Counted from the stretch's first letter, positions 35,776 through 44,734 are shown. The stretch: DNA of 64,000 nucleotides from JAJRPT01 sp964465945 (GCA_964465945.1 CAYXMM010000008.1:60158-124157); one strand, 5' to 3'. Notes: generated by a model from the sequence alone, not told the origin. Made by a program: numbers and translations.

Positions 35776-36264
35776 AATTAATTTAATTACACAAATTAGC
35801 TCACATTTCCTTACCCACTTCATACCACAAAAATAAATAGCATATAAAAATATAATAATCAGAAGGATTAAAAACTCCCTAAGACAATAAAAGTAAAAGC
35901 AGTAACTTCAATTTCAAAACTACATAATTATAAAAAATTATACAATGACATATTAAATTTAAAATGTACTTCTGTCAATTTAATTTTAAACTAATAATTC
36001 AACCACAATCTCCCACTTGAATTAAATCTTCTAAAACTTTATTTTAATTAAAATCATTATAATATCAATAAATATATGAATATAAAAGAAATAAATCAAT
36101 TTTAATATCGAAAAAAAATCTAAGAACTCATCAAAAGATATTAACAAGAAATAAAAATAAAAATAAATAATTTGTTTATTTAAAATAATTTTCTTTAATT
36201 GTGTATTAAAGTGGGACAAAGTGGGAAAAAGTGTTTCGAAATGTGTTGAAATGAATCTTAATCT
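35776..36264. other. intergenic region upstream of mraZ
   Basis: Very AT-rich, without a convincing open frame. The right end carries the phased operator at 36211-36255. No terminator is visible after the ferredoxin gene. Confidence 0.5.
36211..36255 (+). promoter_or_regulatory. MraZ operator
   Basis: Direct repeats spaced exactly ten bases: TGGGA at 36212 and 36222, then weaker TGTTT at 36232, TGTGT at 36242 and TGAAT at 36252, each followed by a 5-base spacer. Known MraZ operators are TGGG-type direct repeats with 5-base spacers ahead of mraZ, so this is likely the autoregulatory site. The last repeat ends nine bases before ATG 36265. Confidence 0.75.
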
Positions 36265-36711
36265 ATGAACTTCTTACAAGGATACGAACAATACTCATTA
36301 GACGAAAAAGGGCGTGTAAATATACCCTCAAGGATGAGACGTGCCTTGCCCGACGAAGCGGATGGAACATTCATACTCACAAGAGGAAATGACAACTGCG
36401 TTGCTGCTTATCCATTGAATGAGTGGAAAAAATATATGGATATGATTAGTCAACTTAACCAGTTTGACGAAAAAAACAGAAGATTTATGAGAGCATTCCT
36501 TAAATGGAACGTTGAAGTTACTTTGGATAAACAGAATAGAATTACAATTCCAAAGCAACATCTCGAACTTGCTAATATTACCAAAAATGTTGTAATACTT
36601 GGGCAGTTCGACCATATAGAATTCTGGGATCCAGAAAGATTAGAAAATTATGAAAAAAATAGCGACATAGCTATTGAAGAATTAGCCGAACAAGTTATGT
36701 TAGGCAAATAA
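36265..36711 (+). CDS. mraZ: division-cluster transcriptional regulator MraZ
   Basis: DNA-binding AbrB-like regulator of the division and cell-wall cluster. Two MraZ domains: residues 8-55 (EKGRVNIPSRMR) and 80-125 (TLDKQNRITIPKQHLELA). 148 aa is normal. The operator just upstream suggests autorepression. rsmH starts one base after its stop. Only these two genes of the usual division cluster are present here. Confidence 0.96.
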   Translation: MNFLQGYEQYSLDEKGRVNIPSRMRRALPDEADGTFILTRGNDNCVAAYPLNEWKKYMDMISQLNQFDEKNRRFMRAFLKWNVEVTLDKQNRITIPKQHLELANITKNVVILGQFDHIEFWDPERLENYEKNSDIAIEELAEQVMLGK

Positions 36712-36712
36712 A

Positions 36713-37651
36713 ATGAATAGTGCTAATAAAGTTAGCGACTATCATATACCCGTTCTTTTAAAAGAAACATTAGAATATTTGATCTCGGATAGGTCAGGCC
36801 TATACGTTGATGGAACCTTAGGTGGAGGTGGTCACGCAAAAGAGATCCTTGCAAGCTTAGATTCTGGGGGGAAACTATTTGCTTTTGACAAGGACCCTGA
36901 TGCGATTGAGTATAACCGTAAAAAATTCGCAGACCAACTTCAAATGCCACATCCTAAGATTGTTCTCGTCAATATGGGCTTCGAGGAGGCATCCAGCATA
37001 GAGGAACTCAACGGTAATCTAAGTGGCATACTGCTGGACCTAGGCGTTTCCTCAAAACAATTTGATTCAGGCGAAAATGGAATGAGCTTTCGCTTTGACA
37101 CCAAATTGGATATGAGATTTGGAAACGCTGGGTTATCAGCTTTAGATATAATCAATTCTTACGATGAAAAAGAACTTTACATACTATTAAAAACACTCGG
37201 CGAAGAACCCTTCGCCAGCCCTATTGCTAAAGCAATATTTAAAAACAAGAGCGGTATTCAAACCACTTTTCAACTTCGTAATCTTATTGAAGAAATAGTT
37301 CCTAAAAAATTGTTTAGCAAATCCCTTGCCAGAGTCTTTCAGGCATTTCGTATCGCCGTAAATAATGAACTCAACGCACTGAATATTACATTATCAAACT
37401 GCGTGCCACTTTTAAAAGTAGGCGGCACCTGCGTTATCATCTCTTACCACTCATTAGAAGACAGAATTGTTAAACAAAAATTCAAAGAATTTGAAGGAAA
37501 AGTTCATCATATAAATAAATATTCAACCGAAGAACATCAAAATAATTTTAAAATCCTTACCAAAAATCCAATCCTACCTTCAGATCAAGAACTAACCCAA
37601 AATCCTCGTTCCCGTTCCGCTAAATTAAGAGTTATCAGAAGAGTAAAATAA
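36713..37651 (+). CDS. rsmH: 16S rRNA (cytosine-1402 N4) methyltransferase
   Basis: S-adenosylmethionine-dependent methylation of C1402 in 16S rRNA. The 312-aa protein has DGTLGGGGHAKEIL, GILLDLGVSSKQFD, GMSFRFDTKLDMRF and ISYHSLEDRIVK. It is tightly coupled to mraZ. ftsL, ftsI and murE, which normally follow, are absent; a C69 dipeptidase follows instead. Composition is somewhat GC-richer than that of neighbouring intergenic DNA, as expected for a conserved gene. Confidence 0.97.
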   Translation: MNSANKVSDYHIPVLLKETLEYLISDRSGLYVDGTLGGGGHAKEILASLDSGGKLFAFDKDPDAIEYNRKKFADQLQMPHPKIVLVNMGFEEASSIEELNGNLSGILLDLGVSSKQFDSGENGMSFRFDTKLDMRFGNAGLSALDIINSYDEKELYILLKTLGEEPFASPIAKAIFKNKSGIQTTFQLRNLIEEIVPKKLFSKSLARVFQAFRIAVNNELNALNITLSNCVPLLKVGGTCVIISYHSLEDRIVKQKFKEFEGKVHHINKYSTEEHQNNFKILTKNPILPSDQELTQNPRSRSAKLRVIRRVK

Positions 37652-37669
37652 AAATTACAATAAAATTCT

Positions 37670-37677
37670 TATCTTTG
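37670..37677 (+). promoter_or_regulatory. -7 element of the dipeptidase gene
   Basis: TATCTTTG matches TAnnTTTG and lies 32 bases before ATG 37709. No clear TTG is found at -33. Confidence 0.4.
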
Positions 37678-37708
37678 TAACTAACTAATAAATAATTACG
37701 GAAAATTT

Positions 37709-39340
37709 ATGAAAATTATCGCAATCTTGATATTTGGAATAATACTTACTTACTCAAATATTAACTTAAATGCTTGTACTAACTTTCTAATCACAAAGGG
37801 TGCTTCTGTTGATGGGTCAAGCATGATTACTTATGCTGCTGATGCTGGTGGATTTATGGAACCACTCTTTTTTTTACCTGCGGCTGACCATAAAGAAGGT
37901 GATATGCTTGAAGTCCATGATTGGGATACGGGGAAATTATTAGGTAAAATTAAACAAATTTCACGTACTTATCGTGTCATTGGAAATATGAACGAATTTG
38001 GTTTAGTAATAGGCGAAACCACATTCACAGGACACGAAAACCTTCGAGACACATTAGGTATAATAGATTACGGCTCATTAATTAGAATTACCCTCCAAAG
38101 AGCAAAAACAGCAAGAGAAGCAATAAAAACAATCGACCAATTAACAAAAGAATACGGCTACTACTCAACTGGCGAAAGCTTTTCAATAGCAGATAAAAAC
38201 GAAGTTTGGATAATGGAAATCATTGGTCGAGGAGTCGGCAACAAAGGACTAAACTTCGTAGCAAGAAGAATACCCGATGGCTATATCTCCGCCCATGCCA
38301 ATCAATCAAGAATACACAATATTGACTTCAAAGATAAAGAAAATTGGATATATAGTTCTGACCTAATCGATTTTGCTAAAAAGAATAATATATATAAAGA
38401 ATATAAAGGCGAGTTCTCTTTTGCAGACTCATTCAACCCGCTTGACCCAGGTGGAGCATTATTCTGCGAAGGAAGAGTTTGGCGATTTTATTCCCTCGCT
38501 TCCCCAAGTGCTAATTTTTCAGATGATAGATTTAGAGCAGTAAAAGACGCCGAGCCATATCCACTTTTCATAAAACCAGATAAAAAACTCGCAGTAACCG
38601 ATTTAAAAAACTGGATGAGAGACCACTTTGAAGGCACTGACTTTGATATGACAAAAGGATTAGCCGCAGGACCTTACGGCTGCCCATATAGATGGAAAGG
38701 ACTAACTTGGAAAATCGAAGGCGACACAACAAATAGTTACGCTTGGGAAAGACCAATAGGCACACAACAAAGCGCTTGGACTTTTATCTCACAATCCCGC
38801 TCAAATATGCCAGATGAAATCGCCCACATATTATGGTTCGGACCCGATGCGGCATCAACAAGTTGCTACGTTCCCTTTTATGCAGGCAACACAAGCATAC
38901 CATACTCCTACGACCACGGCTCAATCACAGAATTTTCTTGGGATGTTGCCTTTTGGGTATTCAATGCAGTCGCAAACAGAGCATATTTACAATATGATCA
39001 CATAATAAAAGACATAAACTTAGTCCAAGATGAATTCGAAAATAAATTCTTAGCAATGCAACCAAGCATAGAAAAAGCCGCAACAGATATGTATAAAATC
39101 GACCCAAAATTAGCACAAGAATACTTAACCGACTATTCCAACACCCAAGCTGAAAAAGTAGTCTCCTCATGGCGCGAATTATGGAAACAAATCAGCGTAA
39201 AATACAACGACGGCTATATGAACGACGTAACAAAAGACAATGGTCGCTCCCCCAAAAGCATCTATTACGACCAAGAGTTCCTAAAAGCAGTACTAAAATC
39301 AAAACCCGGCTACTACAAAGTAGATTGGCAGGAGAAATGA
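37709..39340 (+). CDS. C69-family dipeptidase
   Basis: Secreted N-terminal-nucleophile dipeptidase. A signal peptide (about 1-22) is followed directly by Cys 23 (NACTNFLITKGAS), the nucleophile freed by processing. SMITYAADAGG, GNMNEFGLVIGETTF, WIMEIIGRG and SLASPSANFSDDRF follow, typical of family C69 (PepD). At 543 aa it is full length. A TATCTTTG element is at 37670-37677. Its last 15 codons are repeated, with three synonymous changes, at 40744-40788, beyond the S41 gene, so the 3' end has been duplicated or a paralogue has been lost. The S41 gene begins one base after its stop. Confidence 0.88.
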   Translation: MKIIAILIFGIILTYSNINLNACTNFLITKGASVDGSSMITYAADAGGFMEPLFFLPAADHKEGDMLEVHDWDTGKLLGKIKQISRTYRVIGNMNEFGLVIGETTFTGHENLRDTLGIIDYGSLIRITLQRAKTAREAIKTIDQLTKEYGYYSTGESFSIADKNEVWIMEIIGRGVGNKGLNFVARRIPDGYISAHANQSRIHNIDFKDKENWIYSSDLIDFAKKNNIYKEYKGEFSFADSFNPLDPGGALFCEGRVWRFYSLASPSANFSDDRFRAVKDAEPYPLFIKPDKKLAVTDLKNWMRDHFEGTDFDMTKGLAAGPYGCPYRWKGLTWKIEGDTTNSYAWERPIGTQQSAWTFISQSRSNMPDEIAHILWFGPDAASTSCYVPFYAGNTSIPYSYDHGSITEFSWDVAFWVFNAVANRAYLQYDHIIKDINLVQDEFENKFLAMQPSIEKAATDMYKIDPKLAQEYLTDYSNTQAEKVVSSWRELWKQISVKYNDGYMNDVTKDNGRSPKSIYYDQEFLKAVLKSKPGYYKVDWQEK

Positions 39341-39341
39341 A

Positions 39342-40688
39342 ATGATTAGCTATATAAATTGTAAAATATTTATTATCTTTATCATTTTATCTAGTACAGT
39401 TTTTTCACAAACTATTTATGATGAAGGTTATCAAAATGATTTAATAATATTAAAAAAATTTCTTGAAAATAACCACCCATCATTATATAGGTTTAAAAAC
39501 AAAGAATATATTAATAATCTATTTGAACAATCAATAGAAAGCATAAATAATAATTCATCTGAAAGAGATTTTTATAAGACTATAAAGCATATACTGAGCG
39601 AAATACAAGATGGACATCTAAGTTGTTCTGCTCCTGAAAAAACAATAAAAATTATTGAAGAAAAAGAAAAGCATTTTCCGTTATCTCTATATTTTACATC
39701 AAATAAAGCTTTCGTTAATTGTTCCAATTTAACAAATTATAAATCCGGCATAGAAATAATAGAGATTAACGGAAAGAGTATAAATGCTATTAGAAAAGAA
39801 CTTTTTCGATATATAGTTTCTGATGGAAGTATTGAAACAAAGAAATATTGGATTTTGAATCATTCATTTTGGTTCTACTTCAGTTTAGTTTATGGGGTTA
39901 ACTCTGAATACGAGATTACATATAAGGGTAATAATGGTATTTTACAAAAGTCGATTATAAAAGCAGAACTCAAGAAAGATATTCAATGTAATCGAATTGT
40001 AAATGAATCAAACGATAATTTAGTCTGTTTAGAGTTCGTTAATAATCAACTTGCTTTGTTGAAAATAAAAACATTTGTAGAAAATGATTTAGTAAATGCT
40101 AAAATTAATTTTTCTAATTTTCTTGAAAGCTCATTTACTGAAATTAAAAAAAGAAAAATTAAGTCTTTAATTATAGATTTAAGAGGGAATGGTGGAGGTA
40201 GAGATGTCTTTGGTTCTTTATTATATTCATATTTAACAAATTTAAGTTTCAGATATTATAAAGAATTATCAACAGTAACAAAAACTCTTATGGAAAATGA
40301 ACACTCTAATTTATCTATTCAACAACCTAAGAAGAATAGTTTTTTAGGGAAAGTTTATGTTTTAATTAATGGTTTAAGTTTTTCAGCAACTAGTGAATTT
40401 TGTAATGTTGTTAAAAATAATAATAGAGCAGTTTTTATTGGAGAAGAAACAGGAGGAACATATTGTGGAAATACATCGGGAAAATTTGCCGAATTGATAC
40501 TTCCATATTCTAAATTTACTATATTTTCACCAACAATTAAGTATATTATGTTCACTAATAATGACAAAAATACTAACAGAGGAATAATTCCAGATTATGA
40601 AATCATTCCCACGATTGAAGATTTAAAAAGTGGAATAGATAAACAACTTAATTTTACTATTAAACTTGCTGTGAAAAATGAAAAGTAA
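39342..40688 (+). CDS. S41-family peptidase
   Basis: Secreted or periplasmic serine protease-like protein of 448 aa. A short N-terminal hydrophobic segment (FIIFIILSSTVFS) acts as signal. A helical region (FLENNHPSLYRF, LSEIQDGHLSC) resembles the N-terminus of S41 proteins. The core has LIIDLRGNGGG and GLSFSATSEF from about 344, where Ser 348 aligns with the family nucleophile, then GEETGGT. The Lys of the CtpA-type dyad is not evident, so it is nearer the IRBP/tricorn-like branch or poorly active. Codon use is very AT-rich, unlike the GC-richer end of the dipeptidase gene. Flanking copies of the dipeptidase tail mark it as an inserted cassette. Confidence 0.8.
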   Translation: MISYINCKIFIIFIILSSTVFSQTIYDEGYQNDLIILKKFLENNHPSLYRFKNKEYINNLFEQSIESINNNSSERDFYKTIKHILSEIQDGHLSCSAPEKTIKIIEEKEKHFPLSLYFTSNKAFVNCSNLTNYKSGIEIIEINGKSINAIRKELFRYIVSDGSIETKKYWILNHSFWFYFSLVYGVNSEYEITYKGNNGILQKSIIKAELKKDIQCNRIVNESNDNLVCLEFVNNQLALLKIKTFVENDLVNAKINFSNFLESSFTEIKKRKIKSLIIDLRGNGGGRDVFGSLLYSYLTNLSFRYYKELSTVTKTLMENEHSNLSIQQPKKNSFLGKVYVLINGLSFSATSEFCNVVKNNNRAVFIGEETGGTYCGNTSGKFAELILPYSKFTIFSPTIKYIMFTNNDKNTNRGIIPDYEIIPTIEDLKSGIDKQLNFTIKLAVKNEK

Positions 40689-40725
40689 TTTTTGTAGATT
40701 ATCAATAAGAATTCAAATTTCAATT

Positions 40726-40788
40726 AATAAATTAAAAATTTTTAAATCCAAACCCGGCTATTATAAAGTAGATTGGCAGGAGAAATAG
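40726..40788 (+). pseudogene. C-terminal remnant of a second C69 dipeptidase
   Basis: In frame from 40744 to the TAG at 40786-40788 this stretch encodes KSKPGYYKVDWQEK, identical to the dipeptidase C-terminus at 39296-39340. The bases differ at three positions, all third-codon and synonymous. Upstream codons (KLKIF) are only loosely similar. It is a leftover tail of a paralogue or a displaced 3' end; it has no start. Confidence 0.75.
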
Positions 40789-40858
40789 GGGTGGAGTTGC
40801 TTAAAAAAAAAAAAAAAAGTTAAATTTGAATTAAAAATAAATTTTAAAGGAGAATTAT

Positions 40859-41116
40859 ATGAGAAGTGTCTGGAAAACTACTTACGATGAAAATGAAATT
40901 GAGATTGAAAACACTTGGTTTCAAGGCGAAAGACTATATGTAAATGGAAAATTACAAGATGAAAGGCAAAACTTCTTTTCTGCTGATTTATCGGGACATT
41001 TAATTAATACGAATAACGAAAAAGAAAATATCAAAGTAAATATGAGTGGGTGGGTAAAAATTAATTGCCGACTTTTCATCAATGACCAAAAAGTTGAAGT
41101 TAAGCAAATACAATAA
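40859..41116 (+). CDS. 85-aa conserved-looking cytoplasmic protein
   Basis: Not firmly recognised. ATG 40859 is preceded by a strong AAAGGAG. The product (VWKTTYDENEIEIENTWF, GERLYVNGKLQDE, INCRLFINDQKVEV) looks like a small all-beta protein with no signal peptide or membrane segment. It has its own terminator at 41196-41232, which supports a real transcript. A run of about 16 As lies 40 bases upstream. Confidence 0.65.
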   Translation: MRSVWKTTYDENEIEIENTWFQGERLYVNGKLQDERQNFFSADLSGHLINTNNEKENIKVNMSGWVKINCRLFINDQKVEVKQIQ

Positions 41117-41195
41117 TCACAAACAAATTCCAATTCATTTAGTGTTAATAATATACAGGATTTATTAGACTGGATGGATACTCAATAATAAGTAT

Positions 41196-41232
41196 GTAGT
41201 TGCTTCTGAAAGGAGCAACTACATTTTTTTTT
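41196..41232 (+). terminator. rho-independent terminator
   Basis: Arms gtagttgct (41196-41204) and agcaactac (41214-41222), then a nine-T run. It closes the 85-aa gene. It also shows that a possible TTG start at 41200 for the next gene is spurious. Confidence 0.85.
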
Positions 41233-41244
41233 AAAAGGAAAAAA

Positions 41245-42759
41245 ATGAAAATTATTATATTAATTATCTTATTTACACTTTTCGCTAAATCAGAGTATAC
41301 TTTTCAAGTTTTAATTGACATAAGAGCATGTCCCGGGTGTTCGTTAGCGGGGTTAAATGATTTAATTGAAAATTTATCGTATAAATATCCTAATATCAAC
41401 AGAAATGCGCTTGTAGTTTGCGACGATGTACGTGAATTAAAATCACTTCAAAATGAATATAAAAATATTGAATTTTTTTGTGATTCAGAAGGTATTGTTA
41501 AAAATAAGTATAAAGTAAAAAGTCAATTTTCATTAATATTATTAGATAATGATAGTAATATTGTTTATAAAAGTCTAGATATTCTTCATAATCAAATTAA
41601 TTACACTCAAATTGATTCAATATTAAATAATAGTGCGTTTACTAAATTAATTGAATCTGACGATAATTTTATTATGTTTGCTAATTCTGGTAGCGAGAGT
41701 CCCGATGGTTCAAAAATTTGTATATTTGATTATCTAAACTTTAGGATAAGTGAATTTAACACAAGAGATGGTAGATTATTAAATGAAATAATAATTACTG
41801 ATACAATACCATTAATGTTCAAAAAGAATTGTACTGAAGATGAATGGAATAGATTTTACTCCGAGAACCCAAATATGGGAGTCAAAATCCAAAATTGCTT
41901 ATATAATAAAGAACAAGAAATAATTTTAACTGGATATTGTGTAGGTGCTGTTAATTCAACCACTTTTACTAATATTAATGACAAAGGTAAAATTGACACA
42001 ACTATTCAATATAATGGAATTCCGAAAAACTTTACTATAAATATAAAAAATGGTATAATTACTATTGATAGTTTAGAATTTAACAACTATGCCCAACTAA
42101 GAACAAAATATTACAAAGAAGATTACTTAATTTCAAACGTTTTCTTGAACAAACAAATTCTAAGCGATTATAATAAAGCATACATAATGAAATTAATTAA
42201 TTTAAAAAATAAAATTGAAACACCAATTATTAGCTTTAGTGAATTAAAAAAGAACCACATAAGTTTTAGAGAGCCCATTGAAGAAATTCTTCAAGCACAT
42301 AGTGTTTATAATTTTAAAGATGATAAATTAATATTTATAAATAGTTATAATGACATATTTTTTATCAAACAGAATGAAGCACTCACTCAGATAGAACCCA
42401 AAGGCATTTTAAAACAGGCATTTACAAGAGACCAAGAGTACGATTCAGAATCATTTCTTGATTCATCAAAGATTCAAAATTTTAATAAATATTTTGTTCA
42501 TTCAATTACTTTTGATGAGACAAATAATTTTTACGTAATACTTTATAACGAAGCTAAAGCTATTGATAAAACACTTGATATAGTAATTCAGAAATACAAT
42601 TTTTATACAGGATTTCAGAAAGAAGTAAAAATAGATTTGAATAGTTTCGACGATAAATTTATATCAACATCATCAGTTTCTTTCAAAAGTTTGAAAATGT
42701 TAACAAAATGGAAAAATGGCAGATGGAAAATAATGGATTTAACTAAGTATATTGATTAG
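41245..42759 (+). CDS. secreted CxxC thioredoxin-like protein with beta-propeller-like body
   Basis: A 504-aa protein of unknown role. ATG 41245 (AAAAGG upstream) is chosen; it begins a signal peptide (MKIIILIILFTLFAKS). Residues 18-110 resemble a thioredoxin fold: LIDIRACPGC with the pair C29-C32, a central FCDSEG and FSLILLDNDSNIVYKS. The body after 120 has repeated beta phrases (CIFDYLNFRISEF, LIFINSYNDIFFI) like a six-bladed propeller. A redox or envelope role is possible. It is not a standard TlpA protein, whose CxxC lies in WC..C. A long gene-free region follows. Confidence 0.6.
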   Translation: MKIIILIILFTLFAKSEYTFQVLIDIRACPGCSLAGLNDLIENLSYKYPNINRNALVVCDDVRELKSLQNEYKNIEFFCDSEGIVKNKYKVKSQFSLILLDNDSNIVYKSLDILHNQINYTQIDSILNNSAFTKLIESDDNFIMFANSGSESPDGSKICIFDYLNFRISEFNTRDGRLLNEIIITDTIPLMFKKNCTEDEWNRFYSENPNMGVKIQNCLYNKEQEIILTGYCVGAVNSTTFTNINDKGKIDTTIQYNGIPKNFTINIKNGIITIDSLEFNNYAQLRTKYYKEDYLISNVFLNKQILSDYNKAYIMKLINLKNKIETPIISFSELKKNHISFREPIEEILQAHSVYNFKDDKLIFINSYNDIFFIKQNEALTQIEPKGILKQAFTRDQEYDSESFLDSSKIQNFNKYFVHSITFDETNNFYVILYNEAKAIDKTLDIVIQKYNFYTGFQKEVKIDLNSFDDKFISTSSVSFKSLKMLTKWKNGRWKIMDLTKYID

Positions 42760-42896
42760 ATGTTTATCATTATTTTGATTTCATTTTTTTTTAAACATTT
42801 AAAAATAATTTATAAATAATAAACTTTATCATCGCATTATAAAGCATATTTTTGCGTATTTCAAATTTTTGTATAATTAACTCTTCAAGTCCGTCC

Positions 42897-42921
42897 CTTC
42901 GGTTACTGAGCGTAGCCGAAG
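42897..42921. repeat. dispersed-repeat hairpin
   Basis: Arms cttcggtta and tagccgaag (one G-U pair) around ctgagcg. It belongs to the same class of TCGACTACGCTCAGT-like intergenic repeats as at 2926-3022. It is the left border of direct-repeat copy 1. Confidence 0.6.
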
Positions 42922-43307
42922 TATCAGAGGGTTGTCGACTTGACGACGGGGTGTTTTGTATTTATTACTTCGTAGAAGCATAATATCAATAGAAAAGATA
43001 AACAAAAATAAAACTGCTCCGTAGGAGTAGTATAGAAAAAAATAAACCCACCTTCATAAGGTTTCAACCCTCCCGAAGGTTAAAAAAATAGTTCTTTGAA
43101 CGTATTGGAATTTCTTGCAGACGAAAACGACAATATTTTTACACATTTCTTGTAACAAATAATATTAGCAAATACTTACACGATTTTAAAAAAAAATGAA
43201 AAATTACCAGAATCTGCAAAAAATTAAAAATAATATACAAAACGATATAAAATGGCATAATAAATATATTCAAAAATTAATCATATTTTCGTAACAAAAG
43301 CATAATT
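42922..43307 (+). repeat. 386-bp direct repeat, copy 1
   Basis: Begins tatcagagggttgtcgac and ends aaaagcataatt. It matches copy 2 (45309-45695) at every position except one substitution (C43295 against T45683) and one extra A in copy 2. It contains small hairpins (ctgctcc/ggagtag) but no open frame of note. Its left flank is the repeat hairpin, so this copy looks original. Confidence 0.95.
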
Positions 43308-43412
43308 ACAGCATCTTATATAATGATATTCATTCTCACTCTTGTATCTATTTTTGCATTAAGTCGGCTAAAAGAGAGTTTTAACAAAGACTTGGATTAT
43401 ATAGAAAAATAA
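43308..43412 (+). pseudogene. C-terminal tail of a lost membrane transporter
   Basis: Directly after copy 1 the frame reads a hydrophobic segment (YIMIFILTLVSIFAL), then SRLKESFNKDLDYIEK and a stop at 43410-43412. This is like the last membrane helix and tail of an MFS-type transporter. There is no start codon of a plausible gene. The DLDYIE(K/E) end with its downstream bases is repeated at 44771-44816, behind the LRR gene. Confidence 0.5.
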
Positions 43413-43521
43413 TATATTCGCAAAGTTAATTAGAAAAAATCCATTAAAGCTTTCAAATAAAAAAGTATAGTTAGTTGATATGTATATATGAAAAATGTTT
43501 TTTTTTATTAGAATATTATTG

Positions 43522-43529
43522 TAACTTTG
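43522..43529 (+). promoter_or_regulatory. -7 element of the LRR gene
   Basis: TAACTTTG, followed by C, is a perfect TAnnTTTG match 138 bases before ATG 43667. It implies a long 5' leader that contains the 43558-43599 hairpin. Confidence 0.45.
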
Positions 43530-43557
43530 CCATAAGCAAACAACAAACTTTTAAAAA

Positions 43558-43599
43558 AAGAGGAAAAATTGACAAATATTCAAGCAATTTTTCCCTCTT
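43558..43599 (+). promoter_or_regulatory. leader hairpin
   Basis: Arms aagaggaaaaattg (43558-43571) and caatttttccctctt (43585-43599) pair with one bulged base. No T-run follows, so it is not a standard terminator. It may stabilise or regulate the LRR mRNA. Confidence 0.45.
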
Positions 43600-43666
43600 C
43601 AAAAGTAAATTTTATTAATTATAATAGTCTTGGACCATTTTTAATAACTTTAAATTAAGATAGAAA

Positions 43667-44734
43667 ATGAAAAAAGTATTACTTTTTACTCTTGCAACAA
43701 TAATATGTACCATTACTGTAAAGGCACAAATTGTTCATATTCCCGATGCTAATTTTAAAGTCGCTTTGTTGAATCATACCCCTATAATCAACACCAACGG
43801 CGATGGCGAAATACAGGTAAGTGAAGCAGAGGCGTTTACCGGAAAACTATTGATACCCGAGTTGAAAATTGCCGATATTACAGGCATTGAAGCGTTTATT
43901 AATATCTCTTCTTTAGATTGTCAAAATAATCAACTTACGAGTTTGGATGTGAGTTCAAATATTGCTTTGACAGATCTTGCATGTAATGATAACTCCCTGA
44001 CGAGTTTGAATCTAAGTAATAATACTGCTTTAAAAAAGATTTCTTGTCATAGGAACAATCTGATAAATTTGGATGTAAGTAAAAATAAATTTTTGCAATA
44101 CCTTTTATGTTACAATAATAAGCTAACGAGTTTGAATCTAAGTTCTAATACTGCTTTGAGAATCATTTCTTGTGATGATAACAATCTAACGAATTTGGAT
44201 TTAAGTTCTAATACTGCTTTAAGCAACTTTTCTTGTGATGATAACAATCTAACGAATTTGGATTTAAGTAATAGTAAATTTTTGCAATCTATTAATTGTT
44301 ACAGCAATAGTCTAACAAGTTTGAATGTGGCAAACAAAAACAATAGTAGTTTGAAAATATTTCATGCTGACGATAATCCTAATCTAACTTGCATACAAGT
44401 GGATGATTCTACATATAGTAAATCTAAATGGATAGGAGATAGTTTTGGATTTGACGAAAACGTAAGTTTTAGTGAGGATTGTGCAATAACAGGAGTTAAT
44501 GACCAGACAGCCAATACAAATGAAATTATTTTTTTTCCCAATCCTACAACAAATCAAATTAATTTTTCGGCTTATATAAATGTACGCTTGACAAATCTAA
44601 AAGGACAAAGTATTATCGACAGAAAAAATACTAACATGCTTGATATTTCAAACCAAGCAGCAGGTGTATATCTTCTTTTATTTATCAACAACAATGGAGA
44701 AGTAGTGCAACGAAGTAAGATAGTGAAAGAATAA
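43667..44734 (+). CDS. leucine-rich-repeat protein with T9SS sorting domain
   Basis: A secreted 355-aa surface protein. Signal peptide (KKVLLFTLATIICTITVKA), then a domain with an EF-hand-like loop (NTNGDGEIQVSE, about 39-50). About seven 21-residue LRRs follow (LTSLNLSNNTALKKISC, LTNLDLSSNTALSNFSC), and a T9SS sorting domain ends the protein (FFPNPTTNQINF, AAGVYLLLFI). LRRs of this Flavobacteria-like type usually bind proteins. Two adjacent repeats are almost identical, so the array may vary in copy number. The gene sits alone inside a 2.0-kb segment bounded by long direct repeats, and its base composition is richer in GC than the flanks, both hints of acquisition. Confidence 0.85.
   Translation: MKKVLLFTLATIICTITVKAQIVHIPDANFKVALLNHTPIINTNGDGEIQVSEAEAFTGKLLIPELKIADITGIEAFINISSLDCQNNQLTSLDVSSNIALTDLACNDNSLTSLNLSNNTALKKISCHRNNLINLDVSKNKFLQYLLCYNNKLTSLNLSSNTALRIISCDDNNLTNLDLSSNTALSNFSCDDNNLTNLDLSNSKFLQSINCYSNSLTSLNVANKNNSSLKIFHADDNPNLTCIQVDDSTYSKSKWIGDSFGFDENVSFSEDCAITGVNDQTANTNEIIFFPNPTTNQINFSAYINVRLTNLKGQSIIDRKNTNMLDISNQAAGVYLLLFINNNGEVVQRSKIVKE

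Larger units (their letters stand above)
42760..43666. other. gene-free region upstream of the LRR gene
   Basis: Holds in order: AT-rich spacer, a repeat hairpin at 42897-42921, the first copy of the 386-base direct repeat (42922-43307), a transporter tail remnant (43308-43412), a promoter element at 43522 and a long leader hairpin (43558-43599). Confidence 0.7.

Noticed and set aside
41200..41244. TTG start extending the CxxC protein upstream
   Set aside because: The extension would lie inside a strong terminator hairpin; ATG 41245 has a ribosome site and signal peptide.
42922..43307. insertion sequence or its inverted repeats
   Set aside because: The two copies are direct, contain no transposase frame and have no terminal inverted repeats or target-site duplication that I can see.
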